Below the pieces are notes generated by a model. The model searched no databases. It worked only from the letters and a program-made list of their open reading frames with translations, and had not been told where the DNA came from. From Thiocystis minor (lineage in GTDB: Bacteria; Pseudomonadota; Gammaproteobacteria; Chromatiales; Chromatiaceae), in assembly GCF_016653465.1 (NCBI RefSeq), contig NZ_NHSQ01000063.1:1-64000 (forward strand): a stretch of 64,000 nt of DNA, read 5' to 3'. Shown piece after piece: positions 18,699 through 28,326 of this stretch (the stretch's first letter is position 1; every line of letters starts with the position of its first letter). The position numbers were made by a program, and so were the translations under genes.

Positions 18699-19574
18699 TC
18701 ACTGAAAACCGTCGACCACACCGGTCACGAGATCGGTCGCGAGCGCATCGGACAAGGGAATCAGCAGAATTTTGTCGTTCGGCACCGAGGCGGCCACGAT
18801 CGCCATCTCGGCGTCGACCCCCATCTCGCGCAGATAGCGGGCCGAATCGGCCACATAGAGTTGCCCGCCCTCGTGACTGCTATAGAGATGCGGAACCTTA
18901 CTCTGATGCACCCCGAGCCGGGCGTCGCGGGTGACAAGCCGCTCGGCGCCCCCCGCCAGCACATCGACACAGGCGGAGGTGCAGACCCGGTCGACCGCCG
19001 TGCGCAGACCGTTCGCGCGCAGCCAGCGTCCCAGCTTGCGCGCCTCGTGCACCGAACCGCCCGGACTATTGATGACCAGACCGATCGCCCGGCGCTGGCG
19101 CAACTCGGCCATGACACGCTCCGCGAAACCCTCGCTCATCTCGACATCATCGATACGCAGCCAGACCGTGCGCAGTTGGCCATCCGGCTCGAAGCGCACC
19201 AGCGCGGAGGCCATCCCGATGTCATCGGCGAGACGCCGGCAGGCATCGGCGGCCAGCGCGACCAGAACCGGCCCGAGGGCCTGATACTCCTGAATCAAGC
19301 GATTGGAGCGCGCGACAATGGCGTCCACCGCCACGCCGTAGCGATCCGCGGCGACGATCACGGTCGCGTCCGACACGGCCACGTCGTTCGTCTGCCCGAC
19401 CCGCAGCAGATGGCAGGCCGCGAGGGTCGACAGCAGTTCATCGCGATCGATCCCCGCGGGCGCCGGAGCCACAGCCAGTGCTGCCGGCGCGGGTGCGTCC
19501 CGGCGATCAAGCGCGCAGCCGGACAGGGCGAACAGCAGCGCGAGCGCTCCCACCGTGACGACGCGTCTCGACAT
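18699..19574 (-). CDS. Putative periplasmic lipoprotein with ClpP/crotonase-like fold (COG3904-like)
   Basis: The 291-residue product starts with a lipoprotein signal: MSRRVVTVG, a hydrophobic stretch and the lipobox LSGCA (Cys about 20). The C-terminal half resembles ClpP/SppA-fold periplasmic proteins: LVINSPGGSVHEARKLG near residue 170 (oxyanion-hole type) and VDRVCTSACVDVLAGGA, where the Ser is at the usual nucleophile position. DARLGVHQSKVPH follows, with a possible catalytic His. A protease role is plausible but not shown. It lies downstream of hisHF with a 25-base gap and may share its transcript. Confidence 0.72.
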   Translation of the reverse strand: MSRRVVTVGALALLFALSGCALDRRDAPAPAALAVAPAPAGIDRDELLSTLAACHLLRVGQTNDVAVSDATVIVAADRYGVAVDAIVARSNRLIQEYQALGPVLVALAADACRRLADDIGMASALVRFEPDGQLRTVWLRIDDVEMSEGFAERVMAELRQRRAIGLVINSPGGSVHEARKLGRWLRANGLRTAVDRVCTSACVDVLAGGAERLVTRDARLGVHQSKVPHLYSSHEGGQLYVADSARYLREMGVDAEMAIVAASVPNDKILLIPLSDALATDLVTGVVDGFQ

Positions 19575-19599
19575 AGGCCCCGTTCCTGGAAAAAAGCCG

Positions 19600-21195
19600 C
19601 TACGCCCGCGTCTCGATCCCCTGCTCGCGCAGATAGGATTTGACGGCCTGAATCGGCACCTCGCGCCGGTGGAAGATGCCGGCGGCCAAGGCCGCCTCGA
19701 CGCCGGTCGCGGCGAAGACCTCGGCGAAATGCTCCACGCAGCCGGCCCCGCTGGAGGCGATCACCGGAATGCTCACGGCCGCGCGAACCGCGCCGATCAG
19801 TTCCAGATCGAACCCGGCCCCGCTGCCGTCGCGGTCGATGGAGTTCAGCAGGATCTCCCCGGCGCCCAGCGCCTCGCAGATGCAGGCCAGTTCGACCGCG
19901 TCGACATCGCGCCCCTCGCGCCCGCCCTTGATCGTGCATTGAAACCAGCAATAGCGCTCGCCATGGGGTCCGGGCGTCGCCGTTTCGACAGTCTGGTGGC
20001 GCGTCTCGTCCGGCGAACGGACATAGACGCGACGCGGGTCGATCGAGATCACTACGGCCTGATTGCCGTAGACGCGGGCGATCTCCTCGATGGCGCTGGT
20101 CCCGTCCCCGCAACCGCGCTCCAGATAGCGCTCGACGGTCGCGACGGCGTCCGAGCCGATGGAAATCTTGTCGGCCCCGGAGCGGAAATACTCGTCGGCC
20201 ACGTCCAGGGCCGAATACGACTTGCCGCTGGCGTCGGTGAAGGCGCGGATGCCGCCGCCGATGGTCAGCGGTACGAACACACGTTCGGAGGTGCGCCGCA
20301 GCACCTCCAGCATGGGCTGATCGGCGAGCGGGAAATCGCGAAAGGCGGTGATGTTGAGGAAGGTGATCTCGTCGGCGCCTTCCTCGTAATAGCGCTGGGC
20401 CAGTTCGACCGGCTTGCCGAGATTGCGGACCTCGCCGGACTCGCGCACGTCGTATTGATCGCCCTTGGTCACGACCAGATCGCCGGCATCGTTCGCGCGC
20501 ACGTCCAGACAGGCGATGACGCGCTTGGCGAAATGGGTCGGGGCATCGGCCGGGCGCGGCGACCAGCCGGCGACCGGCGCGCCGCCCGCGTCGGCGGCGA
20601 GAAAATGCTGGAGCAGCCGCAGTCCGGCCGCGCCGCTTTTTTCCGGATGGAACTGGACGGCGGCGACCCGCCCGCGCTGTACCGCGCTCAGGAAGGGACT
20701 GCCGTAATCGGTGGTCGCGAGTCGCCAGTCCGCATTGTCGGGACTTGGCTCGGCGCGATAGGAATGCACGAAATAGAGCTTTTCGCCGGCATAGTCGGCG
20801 AACAGGGGCGATTCGCGCTCCACCCGCGCGTCGTTCCAGCCCATGTGCGGGACCGACAGATGGCTCGCATCGAAGCGGCGGATGCGGCCGGGTATCAGCC
20901 CAAGACCCGCCACGCCGGGCGACTCCTCGCTGCCCTCGAAGAGCGCCTGCAAGCCGATGCAGATGCCGAGAAAGGGTCGGCCGGCGGCCAGATACTCCTT
21001 CAGCGGCTCGACATACCCGAGCCGATGCAGCCGCTCCATCGCCGCGCCGAAGGCGCCGACGCCAGGAAAGATTAGCCGCTCGGCCTGGAGGATATCCTCG
21101 GGGCGTTCGATCTCGGTGAGCGAGAAGCCAAGGGCATGAATGGCGTTGCGCAGACTGCGGACATTGCCCGCGCCATAGTCCAGGAGCGAAATCAT
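19600..21195 (-). CDS. hisHF: Bifunctional imidazole glycerol phosphate synthase, fused HisH-HisF (HIS7 type)
   Basis: This enzyme makes imidazole glycerol phosphate and AICAR in histidine synthesis, using ammonia released from glutamine. Residues 1-~205 are the HisH glutaminase: MISLLDYGAGN, catalytic Cys79 in GICIGLQ, and the His-Glu pair in VQFHPEKSG. Residues ~221-531 are the HisF cyclase barrel: AKRVIACLDVRAND, FVPLTIGGGI, GADKISIGSDAV and VIASSGAGCVEHF. Most bacteria encode these as two genes. The cyclase half contains the long inserts (IEEIARVYGNQAVVISIDP, GERYCWFQCTIKGGREGRD) of eukaryotic HIS7. The ATG at 21195 is chosen as the HisH consensus start. No other his gene is nearby. Confidence 0.95.
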   Translation of the reverse strand: MISLLDYGAGNVRSLRNAIHALGFSLTEIERPEDILQAERLIFPGVGAFGAAMERLHRLGYVEPLKEYLAAGRPFLGICIGLQALFEGSEESPGVAGLGLIPGRIRRFDASHLSVPHMGWNDARVERESPLFADYAGEKLYFVHSYRAEPSPDNADWRLATTDYGSPFLSAVQRGRVAAVQFHPEKSGAAGLRLLQHFLAADAGGAPVAGWSPRPADAPTHFAKRVIACLDVRANDAGDLVVTKGDQYDVRESGEVRNLGKPVELAQRYYEEGADEITFLNITAFRDFPLADQPMLEVLRRTSERVFVPLTIGGGIRAFTDASGKSYSALDVADEYFRSGADKISIGSDAVATVERYLERGCGDGTSAIEEIARVYGNQAVVISIDPRRVYVRSPDETRHQTVETATPGPHGERYCWFQCTIKGGREGRDVDAVELACICEALGAGEILLNSIDRDGSGAGFDLELIGAVRAAVSIPVIASSGAGCVEHFAEVFAATGVEAALAAGIFHRREVPIQAVKSYLREQGIETRA

Positions 21196-21485
21196 AGGTC
21201 GAATCCGAATGGGGTTGGATCGGTGCGCGGCGCGGCGCATCCGATCGGCCGTGTGACAGGGATTGAGCGTTGCGGGTTAGTTTAGCGCCAAGCGGTCGGG
21301 CGGTTCAGTCTTTCCGATCCGGCGCGCGCGCCGTGAACCGCCTCCGGTCGCCTTCCGGGATTGTCGGTCGGGATAGGCATCATGAAGTCGTCATGCGCGC
21401 GTCACCTGGAATGCAGTAGGATTACACCCCTTGCGATCCAGATCGCCAACCGATCCATCCGCTGTTCCACTTGAGGGCAAACCAA

Positions 21486-22589
21486 ATGCACAGGATCCTT
21501 TCAGGCGTTCGCCTGCTCATTCCGCTCTGCCTGCTGTCCGTCATCGCCGTCGGCCACGCCGAGGAACAGGTCCATCTCTATAACTGGAGCGATTATTTCG
21601 CCGAGGACACCCTGTCCGGCTTCCAGGAAAGGACCGGGATCCGGCCGGTGCTGGATGTCTACGATGCCAACGATGTGCTGGAGGCCAAGCTCTTCGCCGG
21701 CAGCAGCGGTTATGACCTGATCTTCCCCACCGCGCGGCCCTTCGCGGCACGACATATCAAGGCGGGGCTGTATCTGCCGCTCGATAAGTCCAAGCTGCCT
21801 GGTTTGGACAAGCTCGATTCCGACATCATGACTAGTCTGGCCGCGATCGACCCGGACAACGCCCATCTGGTGCCCTATATGTGGGGCACGTCGGGGCTCG
21901 GGCTGAATCTGGAGAAGGTGAAGGCCGCGCTGGGCGAGGACGCGGAACTGGACACTTGGGGTCTGATCTTCGACCCCGAGAAGGCCGCCAAGCTCGCCGG
22001 TTGCGGCATCAGCCTGCTCGACGATCCCACCGAAGTCTTCTCGGCCGCGCTGGTCTATCTGGGCAAGGATCCGAACAGCCTCGACAAAGCCGACCTGGAT
22101 GCCGCAGCGGCGCTAATCAAGGCCGTGCATCCGCACATCCGCTATTTCCATTCCTCGCAGTACATCAGCGACCTGGCCAATGGCGATCTTTGCGTCGCTC
22201 ACGGCTATTCGGGGGATGTTCTGCAGGCTCGGGAACGCGCCGAGGAGGCGGGCAAGGGTGTCGAGGTCGGCTATCGGATTCCGCGCGAGGGCGCGGCACT
22301 CTGGACCGATGTCATGGCGATCCCCAAGGACGCGCCCAATCCGACGGCAGCCCATGCCTTCATCGCCTATCTGCTCGATCCCAAGGTGATCGCGGCGGCA
22401 TCCGATTATGTCTTTTACGCCAACCCCAATCTGGCGGCGACCCCGCTGATCGACGGCGACCTGCGCGGTAATCCGGGCATCTATCCGCCCGCCGAGGTCA
22501 AACAGCGACTCTTCGTGCCCGCCGAGCGCGGCGACGCCGAGATCCGCAACCTGAACCGGCTCTGGACCCGGCTCAAGACCAACCGCTAA
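21486..22589 (+). CDS. potF: Polyamine ABC transporter substrate-binding protein
   Basis: This periplasmic receptor captures putrescine/spermidine for the PotGHI importer. The 367-residue product has a signal peptide (residues 1-~25, ending GHAEE), then VHLYNWSDYFAEDTLSGFQ, the hallmark of PotF/PotD. VYDANDVLEAKLFAGSSGYDLIFPTA and ALWTDVMAIPKDAPN are further family blocks. The start is ATG 21486 with GAGG upstream; an in-frame TTG at 21471 is less likely. Its TAA stop is part of an inverted repeat. Preference between putrescine and spermidine cannot be settled here. Confidence 0.94.
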   Translation: MHRILSGVRLLIPLCLLSVIAVGHAEEQVHLYNWSDYFAEDTLSGFQERTGIRPVLDVYDANDVLEAKLFAGSSGYDLIFPTARPFAARHIKAGLYLPLDKSKLPGLDKLDSDIMTSLAAIDPDNAHLVPYMWGTSGLGLNLEKVKAALGEDAELDTWGLIFDPEKAAKLAGCGISLLDDPTEVFSAALVYLGKDPNSLDKADLDAAAALIKAVHPHIRYFHSSQYISDLANGDLCVAHGYSGDVLQARERAEEAGKGVEVGYRIPREGAALWTDVMAIPKDAPNPTAAHAFIAYLLDPKVIAAASDYVFYANPNLAATPLIDGDLRGNPGIYPPAEVKQRLFVPAERGDAEIRNLNRLWTRLKTNR

Positions 22590-22671
22590 ACCGCGCCCAG
22601 CGCAACAGGCGACGTTTTTGATTGAATCGGCCTTGGCGGTCTCGGCAACGGTTGGAGCTGGCGCGGTTTAA
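22587..22671. repeat. TTAAACCGCG inverted-repeat element, copy 3
   Basis: An 85-base element begins TAAACCGCGCCCAGC and ends GCTGGCGCGGTTTAA. Its first three bases are the potF stop codon. It separates potF from potG. Its interior (GACGTTTTTGATTG) resembles the reverse complement of copy 2. Confidence 0.85.
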
Positions 22672-22757
22672 CGATTCAATTGACCACATGTCGATTCGAA
22701 GCCTTTTGTTGGGGCGTGGATTTTCCGGAAACTACTTTATTTCAGGCACTTGACCGC

Positions 22758-23906
22758 ATGGCCACCATCGCCGAACGCCGTCTCTCCGCGCCTCGTCTCG
22801 AACCCTGGCAGGATCCCAAGGCCGCGCCCTATGTGCACATCGAACGGGTCACCAAGAAGTTCGGCGATGTCTACGCGGTCGATGACCTGAGTCTGGACAT
22901 TTTCCAGGGCGAGTTCTTTTCGCTGCTGGGCAGTTCCGGCTGCGGCAAGTCGACCCTGCTGCGACTGCTGGCGGGGCTGGAATATCCCAGCGCCGGGCGG
23001 ATCTTCATCGACGGCGTCGATGTGACGAACGTCCCGCCCTATTCGCGCCCCGTCAACATGATGTTCCAGTCCTACGCGCTCTTCCCGCACATGAGCGTGG
23101 AACAGAACGTGGAGTTCGGACTCAAGCAGGATCGCCTGCCGCGCCGGGAACGCGCCGAGCGGGTGGGCGAAATGCTCGATCTGCTCAAAATCTCCGAGCT
23201 GCGCAGGCGCCGGCCAGAACAACTCTCCGGCGGTCAGCGCCAGCGCGTGGCGCTGGCGCGCAGTCTCGCCAAGCATCCCAAACTGCTGCTGCTCGACGAA
23301 CCGCTCGGGGCGCTCGACAAGCGGCTGCGCGAGAACACCCAGTTCGAGCTGGTCAACCTTCAGGAACGTCTCGGTATCACCTTCGTGACCGTCACCCACG
23401 ATCAGGAAGAGGCCATGACCATGTCGACCCGAATCGCGATCATGGACGCCGGTCAGATCATGCAACTGGACACCCCGACCGCGATCTACGAATTCCCGAG
23501 CTGCCGTTTCGTCGCCGAGTTCATCGGCTCGGTGAATCTGTTCGAGGGCAAGATCGTGTCGAGCGACGGCGACCGGGTCGTGGTGGATACCCGCCTTGGC
23601 CGCCCCATCCACATGCGCAGTTTTCTGCCGCATCCCATCGGCACGCCGGTCACGGTCGCGGTGCGCCCCGAAAAGATGCGTCTTTGCCAGGAATTCCGAG
23701 AGGATGGCGTCAATCAGCTCAAGGGCACGGTAGAAGACATCGCCTATCTGGGCGACGTGTCCATCTACCGGATCCGGGTCGGCGACGGTCAGTTGGTCGA
23801 GATGACCTTGACCAACATCCAGCCGCGCACCGAGCAGGCGCTGACCTGGGAGCAGGAAGTGGCGATCGAGTGGTCGCCGACCAGCGGCGTGGTGCTGACG
23901 GAATGA
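22758..23906 (+). CDS. potG: Polyamine ABC transporter ATP-binding protein
   Basis: This is the ATPase of the polyamine importer. The 382-residue product has Walker A GSSGCGKST near residue 59, Q-loop MMFQSYALFPHM, signature LSGGQRQRVALARSL, Walker B LLLLDEPLGALD and switch TVTHDQEEAM. It ends with a C-terminal TOBE regulatory domain (IGTPVTVAVRPEKMRL). The ATG at 22758 gives a normal PotG N-terminus; the longer frame from 22680 includes the repeat-proximal leader and is not family-like. The stop overlaps the potH start (ATGA). Confidence 0.95.
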   Translation: MATIAERRLSAPRLEPWQDPKAAPYVHIERVTKKFGDVYAVDDLSLDIFQGEFFSLLGSSGCGKSTLLRLLAGLEYPSAGRIFIDGVDVTNVPPYSRPVNMMFQSYALFPHMSVEQNVEFGLKQDRLPRRERAERVGEMLDLLKISELRRRRPEQLSGGQRQRVALARSLAKHPKLLLLDEPLGALDKRLRENTQFELVNLQERLGITFVTVTHDQEEAMTMSTRIAIMDAGQIMQLDTPTAIYEFPSCRFVAEFIGSVNLFEGKIVSSDGDRVVVDTRLGRPIHMRSFLPHPIGTPVTVAVRPEKMRLCQEFREDGVNQLKGTVEDIAYLGDVSIYRIRVGDGQLVEMTLTNIQPRTEQALTWEQEVAIEWSPTSGVVLTE

Positions 23907-24811
23907 CCGCACCGCCCACCCATTCGCACCGTCTGAGCCGCTTGGTCAACATCGGCATCCCCTATCTCTGGCTGGGACTGTTCTTCCTGCTGCCCTTCGC
24001 GATCGTGCTGCGGATCACCATCGCCGAGCCCGCTCTCGCGCAGCCGCCCTATACCGCGCTGTGGGAATGGGTCGGGGACGGCATGCTCCAGATTCAGGTC
24101 AATCTGCAAAATTTCATCCTGATCTGGGAGGACGACATCTATCTGGCGGCCCTGCTGAACTCGCTGTGGGTCGCCTTCATCTGCACGGTCTTCTGTCTGC
24201 TGCTGGGGTATCCGATGGCCTATGCCATCGCCACCGCCCCCGAGCGGCGGCGGATGATCCTGCTGATGCTGATCATCCTGCCCTTCTGGACCTCGTTTCT
24301 GATCCGCGTCTATGCCTGGATCGGCATTCTCAAGACCAACGGACTCCTGAACAATTTTCTGCTCTGGACCGGTCTCATCGACACGCCGCTGCACATCCTG
24401 CACACCCAGAGCGCGGTCTATATCGGCGTGGTCTATTCCTACCTGCCCTTCATGATTCTGCCGCTCTACGCCAACCTGACCCGTCTCGATCCCACCTTGC
24501 TGGAGGCCGCCGCGGATCTTGGCTGCCGCCCCTTCCGAGCCTTTCTCCGGGTCACGCTGCCACTCTCGATGGCCGGCATCGTCGCGGGTAGCATGCTGGT
24601 TTTCATCCCGGTGGTGGGCGAGTTCGTGATCCCCGACCTGCTCGGCAGTCCGGGAAGCCTGATGGTCGGAAAGCTGCTGTGGACGGAGTTTTTCTCCAAT
24701 AAGGACTGGCCGCTGGCCGCGTCGCTGGCGATCCTGCTGCTCGCCCTGTTGGTCGTGCCCTTCGTGCTGATGCAGCGTCTGCAAACGCGCATCGAGGAGG
24801 GTCCGGCATGA
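23903..24811 (+). CDS. potH: Polyamine ABC transporter permease (PotH)
   Basis: The 302-residue membrane permease has about six transmembrane segments. It carries the ABC permease loop motif EAAADLGCRPFRAFLRVTLPLSMAGI near residue 197, which docks onto the ATPase. It has the PotB/PotH N-terminal block YLWLGLFFLLPFAIVLRIT. Four-base ATGA overlaps with both potG and potI indicate tight translational coupling. Confidence 0.95.
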   Translation: MTAPPTHSHRLSRLVNIGIPYLWLGLFFLLPFAIVLRITIAEPALAQPPYTALWEWVGDGMLQIQVNLQNFILIWEDDIYLAALLNSLWVAFICTVFCLLLGYPMAYAIATAPERRRMILLMLIILPFWTSFLIRVYAWIGILKTNGLLNNFLLWTGLIDTPLHILHTQSAVYIGVVYSYLPFMILPLYANLTRLDPTLLEAAADLGCRPFRAFLRVTLPLSMAGIVAGSMLVFIPVVGEFVIPDLLGSPGSLMVGKLLWTEFFSNKDWPLAASLAILLLALLVVPFVLMQRLQTRIEEGPA

Positions 24812-25626
24812 AGCGTCGCTCCTGGCCACTGCTCGGCGTACTGGCCTTCGGCTACGCCTTCCTCTATGTGCCGATCCTGCTGCTGATCCTCTATTCCTTC
24901 AACGAATCCAGACTCGTCACCGTCTGGTCGGGGTTCTCCTTCAAGTGGTACGGCGAACTGCTGCACAACCGTCAATTGCTGGACGCCGCCTGGCTCAGCG
25001 TGCGCATCGCCGCCGTCAACGCCACGGTCGCCATGATTCTGGGCACCCTGGCGGCCAATGCGCTGACCCGCCATGGCCGTTTTCGCGGACGCACCGGCTT
25101 TGAACTGCTGCTGACCGCGCCGCTGGTGATGCCGGATGTCATCATCGGACTCTCGCTGCTGCTGCTCTTCGTGGCCATGCAGCAGACCATCGGCTGGCCG
25201 GACGGGCGCGGTTTCACCACCATCGCCATCGCCCACATCACCTTCAGCATGGCCTATGTCACGGTCGTGGTGCGCTCGCGTCTGGCGCGCATGGACGCCT
25301 CGCTCGAAGAGGCGGCGATGGATCTGGGCGCCCGTCCGCTCACGGTCTATCTGCGCATCACCCTACCGCTGATCGCGCCGGCGCTGCTCTCCGGCTGGCT
25401 GCTGGCCTTCACGCTCTCGCTCGACGATCTGGTCATCGCGAGTTTCGTCTCCGGCCCCGGCTCCACCACGCTCCCCATGGTGGTCTATTCCAGCGTGCGC
25501 ATGGGCGTTTCACCCCAGATCAACGCGCTCGCGACCCTAATCGTGGCCATCGTGGCGCTGGCGGTGATCGTCGCGGGCTGGACGATGCGGCAGAAACCCG
25601 ATCGAGCGCAAAAACGCGGCGCATGA
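24808..25626 (+). CDS. potI: Polyamine ABC transporter permease (PotI)
   Basis: This is the second permease of the importer, 272 residues with about six membrane segments. Its EAA loop is EEAAMDLGARPLTVYLRITLPLIAPAL near residue 168. The N-terminus (FGYAFLYVPILLLILYSFNESR) is characteristic of PotC/PotI. It is the last gene of potFGHI and is followed by a terminator shared with the convergent pnp gene. Confidence 0.95.
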   Translation: MKRRSWPLLGVLAFGYAFLYVPILLLILYSFNESRLVTVWSGFSFKWYGELLHNRQLLDAAWLSVRIAAVNATVAMILGTLAANALTRHGRFRGRTGFELLLTAPLVMPDVIIGLSLLLLFVAMQQTIGWPDGRGFTTIAIAHITFSMAYVTVVVRSRLARMDASLEEAAMDLGARPLTVYLRITLPLIAPALLSGWLLAFTLSLDDLVIASFVSGPGSTTLPMVVYSSVRMGVSPQINALATLIVAIVALAVIVAGWTMRQKPDRAQKRGA

Positions 25627-25628
25627 AA

Positions 25629-25648
25629 AAGGGGCCATCAGGCCCCTT
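25629..25648. terminator. Bidirectional intrinsic terminator between potI and pnp
   Basis: The perfect stem AAGGGGCC-ATCA-GGCCCCTT is flanked on the left by a run of A, which gives a T-run for minus-strand transcription from pnp. It also lies just after the potI stop. It fits a shared terminator of the two converging operons. Confidence 0.85.
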
Positions 25649-25677
25649 ATCTTCAACCAGCAATTGGCGAATCTGGA

Positions 25678-27774
25678 TTATTCGCCCGGCTCGATCGCCT
25701 TCATGCTTAGACGAATCCGACCCTGCTTGTCGACTTCCAGCACCTTGACCCGCACCTGATCGCCTTCCTTGAGCTTGTCGCTGACCGACTGGACGCGCTC
25801 CTCGCAGATCTGCGAGATGTGCACCAGACCGTCGCGGCCCGGCAGGATGGTGACGAAGGCGCCGAAGTCCATCAGACGCGCGACCTTGCCCTCGTAGATC
25901 TTGCCCACTTCAACGTCGGCGGTGATCAGACGGATGCGCTTCTTGGCCTCTTCGCCGGCGGATTTCTCCACCGAGAAGATCTTGACCACGCCGTCGTCGT
26001 TGATGTCGATGGTGGCGCCGGTCTCCTCGGTGATCGAGCGGATCACGGCGCCGCCCTTGCCGATGACATCGCGGATCTTCTCGGGATGGATCTTGAACTC
26101 GATGATGCGCGGGGCATGCTCGGACATCTCGGAGCGGTGCGCCTGGATGACCTTGGCCATCTCGCCGAGGATGTGCAGCCGTCCGTCCTTGGCCTGAGCG
26201 AGCGCGGTCTCCATGATCTCTTTGGTGATGCCCTGGATCTTGATGTCCATCTGCAGCGCGTTGATGCCCGCGACGGTTCCGGCGACCTTGAAATCCATGT
26301 CGCCCAGATGATCCTCGTCACCCATGATGTCGGTGAGGACGGCAAACTGGTCGCCTTCCTTGATCAGACCCATGGCGACACCCGCCACCGGCGCCTTGAT
26401 CGGGACGCCCGCGTCCATCAGCGCCAGACTGGTGCCGCAGACGCTGGCCATCGAGCTGGAGCCGTTGGACTCGGTGATTTCCGAAACCACGCGCACCGAG
26501 TAGGGGAATTCCTCGATGCTCGGCATGACGGCCAGGATGCCGCGCTTGGCGAGACGCCCGTGACCGATCTCGCGCCGCTTGGGCGAACCGACCCGTCCGG
26601 TCTCGCCCACGCAGAAGGGCGGAAAGTTGTAGTGCAGCATGAAATGCTCGCGTCGCTCACCTTCGAGTGCGTCGATGATCTGCGAATCGCGCTCGGTGCC
26701 GAGGGTGGTGATGACCATCGCCTGGGTCTCGCCACGGGTGAAGAGCGCCGAGCCGTGGGTGCGTGGCAGGACGCCGGTGCGGATGGTGATCGGGCGCACG
26801 GTCTTGCCGTCGCGGCCGTCGATGCGCGGATTGCCGGCCAGAATGGACCCGCGCACCGTGGTGCTTTCAAGTTGCTCGATCGCCGTCCTGACCTGTGCCT
26901 CGGTCCATTTGGGCGCCTCGCCGACCAGCATATCGAGCGCTGCCGCGCGCGCCGCGTCGAGTGCCGCGTAACGCACCTGCTTTTCGCGGATCCGGTAGGC
27001 CGTGGCGATCGGCTCGCCGCAGGCATTCGCGACGGCGTCCGCTAACTCCTGGTTGGGTTCCGGCGGGGTCCAGGGTAATTCGGGCTTGTTGACCTCGGCG
27101 GCCAGTTCGCGGATGGCCTGGATGACGACCTGCATCTGCTCATGACCGAAGAGCACCGCCCCGAGCATGACTTCCTCGGACAGGCCGCGCGCCTCGGATT
27201 CGACCATCAGGACCGCCTGGTCGGTGCCGGCGACGATCAGATCCAGATCCGAATCCGGTCCAAGACCGATGACGGCCGGATTGAGAATGTACTCGCCGTT
27301 CTTGTAGCCAACCCGCGCCGCGCCGATCGGGCCATTGAAGGGCAGACCCGCGATCGAGAGCGCGGCGGAGGCGCCGATCAACGCCGGAACCTCGGGATTG
27401 ACCGCCGGGTTCAGCGATTTGACCGTGGCGATGATCTGAACTTCGCGGGTGAAGCCCTCGGCGAACAGCGGACGGACCGGACGGTCGATCAGGCGCGAGG
27501 TGAGGATTTCGCCCTCGCTTGGGCGCCCCTCGCGGCGGAAGAAACCGCCGGGAATCCGGCCGGCGGCATAGGTCTTTTCCTGATAGTCGACAGTCAGAGG
27601 CAGAAAATCGCGGACCACGCCGGGGCGCTTGTCGACGACCACCGTCACCAACACCACGGTATCGTCGAGGTTGACCATGACGGCGCCGTCGGCCTGACGC
27701 GCGATCTCGCCGGTTTCCAGCCTGAGCGTCTGGTTGCCGAACTGCACTTGCTTCACGATGGGGGTGGGAATCAC
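25678..27774 (-). CDS. pnp: Polyribonucleotide nucleotidyltransferase (PNPase)
   Basis: PNPase degrades RNA 3'-to-5' by phosphorolysis and is part of the degradosome. The 698 residues contain two RNase PH domains ([38 protein letters not shown] with the active-site region [15 protein letters not shown]). A KH domain ([25 protein letters not shown]) and a C-terminal S1 domain ([28 protein letters not shown]) follow. The start is GTG with GAGG 8-10 bases upstream. It is the last gene of the rimP operon and sits after rpsO, as in Escherichia coli. Confidence 0.97.
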   Translation of the reverse strand: MIPTPIVKQVQFGNQTLRLETGEIARQADGAVMVNLDDTVVLVTVVVDKRPGVVRDFLPLTVDYQEKTYAAGRIPGGFFRREGRPSEGEILTSRLIDRPVRPLFAEGFTREVQIIATVKSLNPAVNPEVPALIGASAALSIAGLPFNGPIGAARVGYKNGEYILNPAVIGLGPDSDLDLIVAGTDQAVLMVESEARGLSEEVMLGAVLFGHEQMQVVIQAIRELAAEVNKPELPWTPPEPNQELADAVANACGEPIATAYRIREKQVRYAALDAARAAALDMLVGEAPKWTEAQVRTAIEQLESTTVRGSILAGNPRIDGRDGKTVRPITIRTGVLPRTHGSALFTRGETQAMVITTLGTERDSQIIDALEGERREHFMLHYNFPPFCVGETGRVGSPKRREIGHGRLAKRGILAVMPSIEEFPYSVRVVSEITESNGSSSMASVCGTSLALMDAGVPIKAPVAGVAMGLIKEGDQFAVLTDIMGDEDHLGDMDFKVAGTVAGINALQMDIKIQGITKEIMETALAQAKDGRLHILGEMAKVIQAHRSEMSEHAPRIIEFKIHPEKIRDVIGKGGAVIRSITEETGATIDINDDGVVKIFSVEKSAGEEAKKRIRLITADVEVGKIYEGKVARLMDFGAFVTILPGRDGLVHISQICEERVQSVSDKLKEGDQVRVKVLEVDKQGRIRLSMKAIEPGE

Positions 27775-27833
27775 GAATATATCCTCGGGGTGTTTGGGCC
27801 GCGCAGCCCGCGGCCTCCGGACCGCGAGGAGCG

Positions 27834-27866
27834 GGCGAAGCGGGGGCGGAACCGCCCCCGTTCGCC
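27834..27866 (-). promoter_or_regulatory. Strong hairpin in the rpsO-pnp spacer
   Basis: The sequence forms a long GC stem: CGGGGGCGG-AA-CCGCCCCCG, extended by flanking GGCGAA/TTCGCC. No T-run follows on either strand. In E. coli the rpsO-pnp spacer carries processing hairpins cut by RNase III, through which PNPase controls its own synthesis. This stem is a candidate for an equivalent site; that role is inferred. Confidence 0.6.
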
Positions 27867-27885
27867 GAGATCGGGGCTGATCGGG

Positions 27886-28155
27886 TTAGCGACGCAGACC
27901 CAGACGCGCGATGAGATCGCGGTAACGGTCGATATCCTTGCGTTTCAGGTAATCGAGCAGTTTCCGCCGCGCGTTGACCATGTGCACCAGACCACGGCGC
28001 GAATGATGATCGTGTTTGTGTTCCTTGAAGTGTCCGGTCAGCTGCAGAATTCGCGCCGTCAGCAGGGCGACCTGAACCTCGGGCGAACCGGTATCTCTCT
28101 CGGCGCGCGCATATTCGTCGACGATTTTCTTTTTTTCTACCGCGGTCATGGTCAT
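27886..28155 (-). CDS. rpsO: 30S ribosomal protein S15
   Basis: S15 binds 16S rRNA early in small-subunit assembly. The 89-residue product has the normal length and family motifs: [32 protein letters not shown] and [12 protein letters not shown]. It ends IARLGLRR. The start [10 protein letters not shown] at 28155 gives the right length; the frame upstream is not conserved. It lies between truB and pnp. Confidence 0.97.
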   Translation of the reverse strand: MTMTAVEKKKIVDEYARAERDTGSPEVQVALLTARILQLTGHFKEHKHDHHSRRGLVHMVNARRKLLDYLKRKDIDRYRDLIARLGLRR

Positions 28156-28326
28156 TGGTTGTCTCCTAAATTCGTGGGGACGTTGAAAAAGGCCCGTATC
28201 CGGCGGTGACGACCGCCAAACCGATTTCCCCGACAATGACTTCAGGGGAATCTGGCCAGCTGAAAATTCTGTGAATCCTGTCCATTTGAAGCGTTGATTC
28301 TGGTAAAAGCTTTCCCGGAAATCACC

